A stretch of DNA of 64,000 bases from PNOJ01 sp016706845 (lineage in GTDB: Bacteria > Krumholzibacteriota > Krumholzibacteriia > LZORAL124-64-63): positions 57,313 through 121,312 of the forward strand of contig JADJIV010000013.1 of assembly GCA_016706845.1 (NCBI GenBank). The letters run 5' to 3'. Below the pieces are notes generated by a model. That model ran no database searches. It was given only the letters and a program-made list of their open reading frames with translations, and was not told the DNA's origin. Every line of letters begins with the position of its first letter. The stretch's first letter is position 1. Of this stretch, positions 47,192-55,228 are shown one piece after another. The translations under genes were made by a program, and so were the position numbers.

Positions 47192-47648
47192 ATGACGAGC
47201 CAGCCGTCCCGCGACCTGCAGACGTTCCCGAACCCCCAGCCGGGCCGGGACTACGAGATCCGCTTCGACTGCCCGGAGTTCACCTGCCTGTGCCCGCTGA
47301 CCGGCCAGCCCGACTTCGCCCACCTGCGGATCCGCTACATCCCGGACGCCTCCTGCGTCGAGCTGAAGTCCCTGAAGCTCTACCTCTGGTCCTACCGCAA
47401 CGAGGGCGCCTTCCACGAGAAGGTCACCAACGCCATCGCCGACGACCTGGTCGCCCTGCTGGCCCCCCGCTACCTCGAGATCGACGCCAAGTGGTTCGTG
47501 CGCGGCGGCATCACCACGTACGTGCGCGCCGAGCACCGCTCCCCACCTGGGCCGGATCCCCATCGGAGCCCGGCGCCCCCTGGTGAGCTTCGGTTCGCCA
47601 CCGACGGCCCTTGTCCGATCAGTTCACCCCGGGGGGGGGCCCAGGTAG
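47192..47648 (+). CDS. queF: PreQ0 reductase QueF (NADPH-dependent nitrile reductase), 3' end frameshifted
   Basis: The short (unimodular) QueF form. The catalytic Cys lies in EFTCLCPLTGQPDFA (about residue 34), followed by VELKSLKLYLWSYRNEGAFHE (the NADPH/substrate motif, given in part) and VRGGITTYVRAEH. The enzyme reduces 7-cyano-7-deazaguanine to preQ1 in queuosine synthesis. After RAEHRS an extra C at 47541-47544 sends the frame on without a natural end. With it removed the protein ends at 47648, overlapping the convergent gene by 25 bases; a stop at 47586 is possible with a different correction. Start ATG 47192 follows GAGGAT. Confidence 0.85.
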
Positions 47649-48289
47649 CGGTAGATGGCGATCCAGTGGCAGGCGCTGCCGGCCATCACGAAGAGGTGCC
47701 AGATGGCGTGGTGGTAGGGCAGTTTTTTCCAGAGGTAAAAAACGGAGCCGCCGGTGTAGGCGATGCCGCCGGCCAGGAGCCAGATCAGGCCGCCGGCGGG
47801 CACGGTCTCCAGCATCGGTTTCAGGGTGATCACCGCGAGCCAGCCCATCCCGATGTAGAGCAGGGTCGAGGCCCGGCGGAATTGGCCGGCGTATTTCGAC
47901 TTGAAGACCACGCCGATGATCGCCAGGCCCCAGATGACGCCGAACATGCTCCAGCCCCAGCCGCCGCGCAGGCTCACCAGCAGGAACGGCGTGTAGGTGC
48001 CGGCGATCAGCAGGTAGATGGCGGCGTGGTCGAGGGAGCGGAAGACGCGCTTGGCGCGCCGCGGGATCATGGCGTGGTAGAGGCAGGAGACCGTGTACAA
48101 CAGCACCAGGGTCGCGCCGAAGACGGAGAAGCTGACCATGCGCCAGGGGTCGCCCGAGACATCGGCCCGCAGGACCAGCAGCACGAGACCGGCCACGGCC
48201 AGCGCCGCGCCGATCCCGTGGGAAACGCTGTGGGCGATCTCCTCGCCGCGGGTGTAGCGGTGGCGTTCCGGCGGCGGCGTGGCGGTCAT
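47624..48289 (-). CDS. Hemolysin III / PAQR-family membrane protein
   Basis: A 221-residue protein with seven hydrophobic segments. Family signatures include EEIAHSVSHGIGAAL, SCLYHAMIPRRAKRVFRSLDH (in two parts) and LPYHHAIWHLFVMAGSACHW with the conserved His cluster for zinc. Proteins of this family are zinc-dependent hydrolases or membrane-stress factors; true haemolysis is doubtful. ATG 48289 follows GGGAG. A 9-G run overlaps its stop region (47631-47639). Confidence 0.9.
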   Translation of the reverse strand: MTATPPPERHRYTRGEEIAHSVSHGIGAALAVAGLVLLVLRADVSGDPWRMVSFSVFGATLVLLYTVSCLYHAMIPRRAKRVFRSLDHAAIYLLIAGTYTPFLLVSLRGGWGWSMFGVIWGLAIIGVVFKSKYAGQFRRASTLLYIGMGWLAVITLKPMLETVPAGGLIWLLAGGIAYTGGSVFYLWKKLPYHHAIWHLFVMAGSACHWIAIYRYLGPPPG

Positions 48290-48421
48290 GGCGGCTCCCG
48301 GCGGGTCCGGCCCCGGGCGTGGGCCGGGGGGTGATATCTTCACAACTCATTTTCGATCATCAAGATACGAGATTTTACGGTCGGGCAACCCCCGCAAATG
48401 ACCGGCAGGTATCAACTGGCC

Positions 48422-48450
48422 TTCCTGCAACGCCCGCAACGTGTTAGGAT
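48422..48450 (+). promoter_or_regulatory. Weak sigma-70-like promoter candidate
   Basis: TTCCTG (48422-48427), 17 bases, TAGGAT (48445-48450), 55 bases before the cytolysin-like gene. The match is modest; the distance fits the other promoters in the window. Confidence 0.3.
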
Positions 48451-48504
48451 CCGACCCATCGGACGGTGCGTCCCATTCCTGATCCCTTTTCCTGGGAGAT
48501 TGAC

Positions 48505-50098
48505 ATGAAGCTCCTCGTTTGGGTCCTCGTGGGCAGCCTGACACTGCTGGTTGCGTGTTCGAGCGACGATCCGGTCGGCCCCGATCCCGCCTCCCCCGAC
48601 GAAATCGAGCAGATCCTGGAGGATGCTGGTCTGCTCGCGCCGCTGTCGGCGGAGCAGGACGAGATCATCGAATCCTGGGACGAGGAGGACGGCGGCTACC
48701 GCTACACCTACGAGGTCCACGACGTCGTGGACAACATCGAGAGCATCGCGTTTCCTGGGCCTCAACGACGACGTCATCTGGCCCGGCAGCCTGATCCGCG
48801 GCAACCAGGCCCACCAGTTCGTCTACGTGCCGGTCACCGTGGCCCGCGCGCCCATCACCCTGTCGGTCTCCCTCGAGGGCTCCTCCACGCCCGGCGACAT
48901 CTCCCGGGTCGTCTCCGACCCGCGCCTGTCCACGGTGCGCCAGGGCATCTCCGACCTGCTGGAGACGGCCGTCGGCGAGGACACCCACGTCCCGGCGCGC
49001 GTGGAGTTCACGATGGACCAGGTCCACAGCGAGTCGCAGATGAACCTCTTCGTGGGCGCGGACGTCTCCTACGGCGCGGGCTCGTTGAGCACGGCCTTCA
49101 ACTGGGACGAGGGTTCGACCACCAACAAGATCATGGCCAAGTACATGCAGATCTACTACACGATCGACATGGACACGCCGTCCAGCCCGTCCGCGCTGTT
49201 CGCCCCGACGGCGACCGCCGACGAGATCGCCGCCGCCCTGCCGCCCGGCTCGATGCCCATGTACGTCTCGAGCGTGAGCTACGGCATGATGGCCCTGACC
49301 TGCATCGAGACGGAATTCTCCGAGGAGCAGATGGGGCTGGCACTGAACGCCGCCTACAACGGCACCGTCGACGTGGAGCTGGAATTCGGCTACACGGCGC
49401 GCGAGGTGCTGCAGAGCGCCTCGATCAAGACCATCGTCTACGGCGGCTCCACCCAGGGGCTGGACGACATCGAGCTGGGCTTCGAGGGATTCATGCAGGT
49501 CATCGACGCGAGCACGGACTTCACGCCGGAGTCGCCGGGCGTGCCCCTGGTCTACCGTTTCCGCCACGTCGCCGACAACACGCTGGCCCTGGTGACCCTC
49601 ACCTCGCAGTACACGCTGGTGCGGCCCCTGCAGATCGAGCAGCTGGTCAGGGTCCAGGTCGACCAGTTCGTCTGCCTGATGGCCGACGACGAGGGCACCG
49701 ACAACGCCGTGGACATGAACTGGTTCTTCGTCCGGGCCAACGCCTTCAACTGCCTGAACGGCGCGGATTCGGGCACGCAGTGCAACCCCGTGGACCAGTA
49801 CGCCTACAACTGGACAGCGGCCGACTGGGTCGAGATGGGCGACGGGTCCCCCGTCATCCACGATGCCGGGGGCGCCTCGATCATCATCGCCTACAACACC
49901 GAGAGCTACGACTTCAACTACGCCAAGCTCAACCTCCACGCCTACGCCCGTGATACGGATGACGGGTGGTCGGACGACGAGTACGCCAACGGGTACCTCA
50001 ACCTCGTGGGCAACTCGATCTGGGGCGAGAAGACCATCACGCTGTCCTGCGCGGACTTCGTCTTCCGCGCGGAGCTGACGATCTCGCCGGCGAACTGA
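48505..50098 (+). CDS. Cholesterol-dependent-cytolysin-like lipoprotein, frameshifted
   Basis: About 530 residues. A lipoprotein signal ends LTLLVACSSD. The thiol-activated-cytolysin fold is recognisable: NDDVIWPGSLIRG, RAPITLSVSLEG, the core AKYMQIYYTIDMDTPSSPSA followed by LFAPTATADEI, and MYVSSVSYGMMALTCIET. These align with the pore-forming domains 1-3 of perfringolysin-type toxins. The cholesterol-binding undecapeptide ECTGLAWEWWR is absent. The last ~130 residues contain three Cys and many aromatics and do not look like the usual domain 4. One extra T at 48751-48753 breaks the frame. It resembles the CDC-like proteins of Gram-negative bacteria; the target membrane is unknown. Confidence 0.82.
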
Positions 50099-50146
50099 CA
50101 CGCCGCGCAACCTCGCCAGCGGCGGGCGGCGGTCGATCGGGACTCG

Positions 50147-51007
50147 CTAGACGTTCCCGAGGTGGACGTGGTCCAGCTTCTCGCGGCCGATCCGCGCCGC
50201 GCGCTCCAGCGTGGCGCGCGGCGTGGGCGGCGCGTCCAGCTTCCAGGCGGGGTGGTAGGCCGAGAAGTGCAGCGGGATCCGCCGGTCCACCGAGGCCACG
50301 AAGTCGACCAGGGCCCTCAGCTGCGCGTCGGCGTCGTTGTGGCCGGGGATCACGAGGTTGGTGATCTCGAGGTGGACGCCGGCGGCGTGCAGGCGGCGGA
50401 TCGTCGCCAGCACCGGCGCGAGGCGGGCCTTGCAGACCTTCCGATAGAAGGCGTCGTCCATCGATTTCAGATCGACGTTGGCGGCGTCGAGCCAGGGGAC
50501 CAGCTCCTCCAGCGGCCCCGGCTCGAGGAACCCGTTGGTCACCACCACGTTCTTCAGCCCGGCCGCGCGCGCCAGCCTGGACGTGTCCCGCACGTACTCG
50601 AACCAGACCAGAGGCTCGCTGTAGGTGTAGGCCAGCCCGAGCGACCCCTCGTCCAGGGCCAGGGCCACGGCCTGCGCGGGCGCGACGCGTTGCACGGGCC
50701 GGTCCAGTTCCTGGCTGATGCCCCAGTTCTGGCAGAACGCGCAGTGCAGGTTGCAGCCGCGGGCGGCCAGCGAGAGGATCCGCGAGCCGGGGTGGAAGTG
50801 CAGCAGCGGCTTCTTCTCGATCGGGTCCATGGCCAGCGCCACGACCTCGCCGTACTGCAGGGCCTCCATGCGGCCGCCGCGGTTGCCGCGGGTGCCGCAG
50901 GGGCCGTCCCGGCCCTCGCGCAACCGGCAGCGCAGGGGGCACAGGCCGCAGAGCACCGCGCCGTGCGGGGCGGGGCTCCACCAGGCCGCTTCGATGCGCC
51001 CGCTCAC
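50147..51007 (-). CDS. AmmeMemoRadiSam-type radical SAM enzyme (AmrS-like)
   Basis: A 286-residue protein. The radical SAM cluster motif CNLHCAFCQNWGISQ lies near residue 85 and an additional N-terminal Cys set is in CGLCPLRCRLREG. AYTYSEPLVWFEYVRD and NVDLKSMDDAFYRKVC are family signatures. It ends at DHVHLGNV, about 30-40 residues earlier than most relatives, which continue with a Cys-pair tail. GTG 51007 overlaps the queG stop. The Memo and AMMECR1 partner genes are not in the window. Confidence 0.85.
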   Translation of the reverse strand: MSGRIEAAWWSPAPHGAVLCGLCPLRCRLREGRDGPCGTRGNRGGRMEALQYGEVVALAMDPIEKKPLLHFHPGSRILSLAARGCNLHCAFCQNWGISQELDRPVQRVAPAQAVALALDEGSLGLAYTYSEPLVWFEYVRDTSRLARAAGLKNVVVTNGFLEPGPLEELVPWLDAANVDLKSMDDAFYRKVCKARLAPVLATIRRLHAAGVHLEITNLVIPGHNDADAQLRALVDFVASVDRRIPLHFSAYHPAWKLDAPPTPRATLERAARIGREKLDHVHLGNV

Positions 51008-52171
51008 GACGGCGCCTCCCCCAGGACTTCCAGGGCCCAGCGCGCGACCTCGCGGACATCGGCGTCCGGATCGCCGGCGGCGGCCGCGCGGATCGCCGGC
51101 AGCAGGTCGCGGCGGCCGGTGTTGGCCGCGACGACCAGGGCGTTGCGCCGCATCCCCTCGGGGTGGGCCCGCCACAGCGGCGTGCGGCGGAAGCGCGCGC
51201 GGAAGGCGTCGGCGTCCAGGCCGATCAGGTCGCCCAGGTCCACTTCGGCGTGCTCGGGCAGGGCCGCGTACTCGGGACGGGGCGGCTCGCCCGCGGGTCG
51301 GCGCAGGGCCTTGTGGTTCCAGGGACAGACCTGCTGGCAGACGTCGCAGCCGAACAGCTGGTCGCCCTGCAGGGGGCGCTGCGCGGCAGGGACGCGGCCC
51401 TGCCGTTCGATCGACCAGGTCGCCAGGCAGAGGTGCGCGTCCAGCGCGAAGGGCGTGTCCAGGGCGCCGGTGGGGCAGCTGTCCTGGCACAGGCGGCAGT
51501 TGCCGCAGAGCGAGGCCATGCCGTCGGGGTTCGCCTGACGCTGCGCGGGCGGACCCACCAGCGGCCGCGGCGCATCGGCGAGACCGGTCACCTCCAGCTC
51601 GAGCAGGGCCACGCCCAGGAACAGGCCCGAGCCCAGCTGGGGATGGATGAGCAGCGTGTTCTTGCCGAAGAAGCCGAGGCCTGCGAGCCAGGCGTACTCG
51701 CGCTCCAGGAAGGGGCCGGCGTCCACGGCGTCCGACGGCGCGCAGGTCGGCCTCGGCGGCGATCACGCCCGTGCGGTGCAGCTCGCGGCGCAGCGGCGCG
51801 GTCGTGCGGCGGATCGCGCCGCGCAACACCTCGTGGTAGTCGAGGCCGCGGGCGTAGCGCGCGACGCCGAAGATCCAGCCGTCGCCCTCCCCCTCGTCCT
51901 GCGGCGACCAGCCGGCCGCGTAGCGCTGGCCGAAGACCAGCAGCGTCCGCACCCACGGCCGCTCGCGGGTGGGATCGGCACGGTCGTGCGGCGCGCGCAG
52001 CAGGTATTCGAGATCGCCGTGCTTCCCGGCCTCCAGCCAGTCGAACCAGGCGGCGGCGTGCGGCAGATTGCGGGGCAGGCTCACCACGCCGCAGAGGTCC
52101 ACATGGTGGGCGCGGCAGGCCGGCGCGAGGATCTCGCGCAGGCGCAGGGCCGTGACCCGGGGGACGTCCAC
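51004..52171 (-). CDS. queG: Epoxyqueuosine reductase QueG, frameshifted
   Basis: About 388 residues. The enzyme is cobalamin- and iron-sulfur-dependent and reduces epoxyqueuosine to queuosine in tRNA. Two ferredoxin clusters are clear: CGNCRLCQDSCPTGAL and GCDVCQQVCPWNHKA. Also present are LGFFGKNTLLIHP and HEAT-like C-terminal repeats. An extra base at 51732-51733 interrupts the frame between AEADLRAV and DAVDAGPFLERE. Start GTG 52171 lies two bases after the preceding stop. Together with queF it shows that this organism makes queuosine. Confidence 0.9.
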
Positions 52172-52173
52172 GT

Positions 52174-53118
52174 TCAGCCTCCGAACCTGGCCGCCGCCGC
52201 GTCGTACTGCGCGAGCAGCCGGGCCACGAGTTCCGCGACGCCGGGCACGTCGTCGATCAGGCCGGCGACCTGGCCGATCTCCAGCTCGCCTTCTTCGAGA
52301 TCGCCCTCCAGCATGCCGCGGCGGGCGCGCCCCTCGCCGAGCAGCGCCGCCAGCTCCTCGCGCGGGGCGCCGCGCGCCTCCAGCTCCTCGACGCGTTCGC
52401 GGAACGCGTTGCGCAGCAGGCGCACCGGCACGTGCTTCTTCAGGACCAGGCGCGTGTCCTCGCCGTCGACCACGGCCTGCTTGAAGGCGTCGTGGCCGGC
52501 GGATTCCCGCGTGACGGCGAAGCGCGAGCCGATCTGCACGCCGGCGGCGCCGAGGGCGAACATCGCGGCGATCTGGGCGCCGGTCGCGATCCCGCCGGCG
52601 GCGATCACCGGGATCGCGACGGCCTGCACGCAGGCCGGCACCAGCACCAGCGTCGTCAGCTCGTCGCGGCCGTTGTGGCCGCCGGCCTCGAAGCCCTCGC
52701 AGACCACCGCGTCGCAGCCCGCGTCCTCGCACTTGCGGGCCAGGGCCGCGGTCGCCACCACGTGGACGAAGACGGCGCCGGCCGCCTTGATCCGGCCCGC
52801 CACGCGCACCGGCGAGCCCGCCGAGGTGACCAGGACGCCCACGCCCTCCTCGAGCGCGAGGTCCAGGCTCTCGTGCGCGTGCTTGTCGATCAGGGGGATG
52901 TTGACCCCGACGGGGCGCGAGGTCAGCGCGCGGGCGGCGCGGATCTCGGCGCGCAGGTCGTCCGGGCGGCGGCCGCCGGCGCCGATCAGGCCCAGGCAGC
53001 CGGCCTCCGCGACCGCCGCGGCCAGGCGCGCCCCGCTGTTGTAGACCATGCCGGCCTGGACGATCGGATGCTCGGTGCCGAAGAGGGAGCCGACGTGGGG
53101 TTCGGGCCAGCGGCGCAT
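52174..53118 (-). CDS. Nitronate monooxygenase / FabK-like flavoprotein
   Basis: A 314-residue FMN-dependent TIM-barrel of the 2-nitropropane dioxygenase family. Motifs are HPIVQAGMVYNSGARLAAAV, CDAVVCEGFEAGGHNG, PVIAAGGIATGAQIAAM and GVQIGSRFAVTRES. The C-terminal EIGQVAGLIDDVPGVAEL is also family-typical. The activity may be nitronate oxidation or enoyl-ACP reduction; the motifs do not separate them. ATG 53118 has AGGAG at a proper spacing; the ATG at 53124 touches that site. Confidence 0.88.
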   Translation of the reverse strand: MRRWPEPHVGSLFGTEHPIVQAGMVYNSGARLAAAVAEAGCLGLIGAGGRRPDDLRAEIRAARALTSRPVGVNIPLIDKHAHESLDLALEEGVGVLVTSAGSPVRVAGRIKAAGAVFVHVVATAALARKCEDAGCDAVVCEGFEAGGHNGRDELTTLVLVPACVQAVAIPVIAAGGIATGAQIAAMFALGAAGVQIGSRFAVTRESAGHDAFKQAVVDGEDTRLVLKKHVPVRLLRNAFRERVEELEARGAPREELAALLGEGRARRGMLEGDLEEGELEIGQVAGLIDDVPGVAELVARLLAQYDAAAARFGG

Positions 53119-53124
53119 GTCCAT

Positions 53125-53313
53125 CTCCTGACTGATCACTGAACTCGTTATTAATCAGGAGGCTAGCACATCCGGCCCCCGATCACAGACCCGACTTAGT
53201 TGTTATATTTATAATATTCGATTTTCATTGACTAATATACCATCAACATAGTATGCATTACCTGCCCCTGAAGTCCCGACCCGTCGGCAGACATTCCGGC
53301 CCGGAGGTTCGAC
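53125..53313. other. AT-rich divergent promoter region
   Basis: Region 53190-53260 is far richer in A and T than its surroundings and must hold promoters for the divergent flavoprotein and cytochrome genes. TTGACT at 53229-53234 with TAGTAT 15 bases later is the best plus-strand candidate but has a short spacer. I cannot assign exact boxes. Confidence 0.4.
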
Positions 53314-54810
53314 ATGATCCTGCACCTCGCTGCGAAGAGATCGCCCGTCACCCTGGCCCTGGCCATCCTGCTGCTCGCCGCGGCGGCCCCGCCCGCCGGC
53401 GCCGCCGTCACCGGCGACACGGTCGTGCTGAGCTGGAACGACCTCGGCATGCACTGCATGAACCGCCTGCACGCCGTGCTGTCGGTGCTGCCGCCCTACA
53501 ACAACCTGATCGCCCAGGTCGTGCACCGCGGCGACGCCACCCACTCGCCGCAGCTGGTGACCACGGGCGTGACGCTCGAGTACTCGGTGCCCGGGAACAC
53601 CTACTCGGTGGGCAAGACGGACTTCTGGACCTACGACCAGGCCCTGTTCGGCGTCGACCTGCCGCCGAACGTGGGGCTGACCGGCAAGGGCCTCACCGGC
53701 GTCTTCGACCCCGCGGGCGACCACTTCAAGGCCGAGGGCATCCCGGTCACGCCGTACACCGACGCGGCGCCGACGGTCGAAGCCCCCTACCAGAACGCCC
53801 TGGTGATCGCGCGCGACCTGCAGGGCGCGGAGCTGGCGCGCAGCCGGCCGGTGATCCCCGTCTCGACCGAGATCACCTGCGTCACCTCGGGCTGCCACAG
53901 CAGCGAGCAGGCGATCCTCAACGCGCACGAGCGCGAAGCGGGCTTCGACCCGAACGCGCGGCCGGTGCTGTGCGCCGGCTGCCACGCCAGCCCGGCGCTG
54001 GGCACCGTCGGCATCCCGGAGGCCGGCTACCTGTCCTTCCGCATCCACGACCAGCACCAGTTCCTCGACGAGGAGATGCCCGGCCCCGCGGGCTGCAACA
54101 TGTGCCACCCCGGTCCGCAGACCCAGTGCCTGCGCGGGACCATGGCCACCGACTTCGGCATGGTCTGCCAGGACTGCCACGGCGACCTGCAGCAGATCGC
54201 CGGCTCGATCGAGCACGACGGGCGCATCCCCTGGCTGGACGAGCCCGCCTGCCGCACCTGCCACACCGCCCAGTACGGGGAGCCGGTGGGCCAGCTCTAC
54301 CGCTTCAGCACCGGGCACGGCGGACTGATGTGCTCCGCCTGCCACGGCTCCCCCCACGCCATCTTCCCGAGCCGCGAGGCCGCGGACAACGTCAACAACA
54401 TCGACCTGCAGGGCCACGCGGGCACGCTGCGCGACTGCACGGTCTGCCACGGCGTGGTGCCGGCCGGCCCCGGCCCCCACGGCTACCACCCCGGCACCAC
54501 CGGCGTGGTCGACCTGCAGCTGGACACGGGCGCGGGACGCCTGGAGATCTACCCGTCGCCGCTGCGGCGGGGCGCTTCCGCGACCATCAAGGCGCGCGGC
54601 GTCGTGGGCGCGGCGGGCCGGCTGCTGGTCTTCGACGCGCGGGGCCACACGATCCGGCTGCTGCAGGCCACGTCCGGCTCGGACGGGACCGTCACGGCCG
54701 CCTGGGACGGGCGCGACGGGCGCGGCCAGGACGTGGCCGACGGCGTCTACCTGCTGAAGTGGGACGACGGGGAGCGCACGGCCAGCGGCAAAGTCGTCTA
54801 CTTGCGCTAG
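53314..54810 (+). CDS. Secreted multiheme cytochrome c with FlgD-like tail
   Basis: A 498-residue protein with a signal peptide (about 1-30). An N-terminal domain (about 30-190) starts with LSWNDLGMHCMN, a motif I know only from uncharacterised cytochrome-like proteins. Six CXXCH haem sites follow (CAGCH, CNMCH, CQDCH, CRTCH, CSACH, CTVCH), with a preceding CVTSGCH that has four intervening residues. A FlgD-like tail ends the protein (LLVFDARGHTIRLLQ ... WDGRDGRGQDVADGVYLLKW). It probably carries electrons at or beyond the outer membrane. It is a single gene with its own terminator. Confidence 0.88.
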   Translation: MILHLAAKRSPVTLALAILLLAAAAPPAGAAVTGDTVVLSWNDLGMHCMNRLHAVLSVLPPYNNLIAQVVHRGDATHSPQLVTTGVTLEYSVPGNTYSVGKTDFWTYDQALFGVDLPPNVGLTGKGLTGVFDPAGDHFKAEGIPVTPYTDAAPTVEAPYQNALVIARDLQGAELARSRPVIPVSTEITCVTSGCHSSEQAILNAHEREAGFDPNARPVLCAGCHASPALGTVGIPEAGYLSFRIHDQHQFLDEEMPGPAGCNMCHPGPQTQCLRGTMATDFGMVCQDCHGDLQQIAGSIEHDGRIPWLDEPACRTCHTAQYGEPVGQLYRFSTGHGGLMCSACHGSPHAIFPSREAADNVNNIDLQGHAGTLRDCTVCHGVVPAGPGPHGYHPGTTGVVDLQLDTGAGRLEIYPSPLRRGASATIKARGVVGAAGRLLVFDARGHTIRLLQATSGSDGTVTAAWDGRDGRGQDVADGVYLLKWDDGERTASGKVVYLR

Positions 54811-54831
54811 TCTGCGGCGCGACGATCGCAA

Positions 54832-54861
54832 GAGCCCCGCCCCGCTCCGGGGGGCGGGGCT
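54832..54861. terminator. Hairpin terminator after the cytochrome
   Basis: AGCCCCGCCCC pairs with GGGGCGGGGCT, followed by TTCGCTTG. It also lies at the end of the convergent DUF190 gene. Confidence 0.8.
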
Positions 54862-54873
54862 TTCGCTTGCGGT

Positions 54874-55218
54874 TCAGGCGGGGTGATCGGCGGACGGGGC
54901 CGCGACGATGCGCACCTGTTCGAGCGTGATGAGACCGCCGCCCGTCATCTCCCGGATCAGCGGCAGCAGGCGCTCGATCTTCTCGGCGACGTCGACGATC
55001 TCGACCACCACCGGCAGGTCGGCGCTGAAGCGCTCGAGGCCCACCTTGTGCAGGCGGTGCCGGGCGCCGAAGCCCGCGATGCCCCGCAGGACCGTGGCGC
55101 CGGCCAGCCCTTCCTTCAGGCAGAGCCGGACGATGGCCTCGTGCACCAGCTTGCCGTCGTGCTTGGCGCCCTCGTCCACGTAGATGCGCAGCAGTTGACC
55201 CTGGACCTCGGGAATCAT
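54874..55218 (-). CDS. DUF190 protein (fluoride-channel-associated, PII-like fold)
   Basis: A 114-residue protein: LRIYVDEGAKHDGKLVHEAI, GLAGATVLRGIAGFGARHRLH and DLPVVVEIVDVAEKIERLLP are the DUF190 signature. The family often accompanies the fluoride channel CrcB, which lies 1.8 kb upstream in the same direction. It starts 10 bases after the class V aminotransferase gene. The exact function of DUF190 is unknown; a regulatory or ligand-binding role is assumed from the PII-like fold. Confidence 0.9.
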   Translation of the reverse strand: MIPEVQGQLLRIYVDEGAKHDGKLVHEAIVRLCLKEGLAGATVLRGIAGFGARHRLHKVGLERFSADLPVVVEIVDVAEKIERLLPLIREMTGGGLITLEQVRIVAAPSADHPA

Positions 55219-55228
55219 GGCCCCTCCT

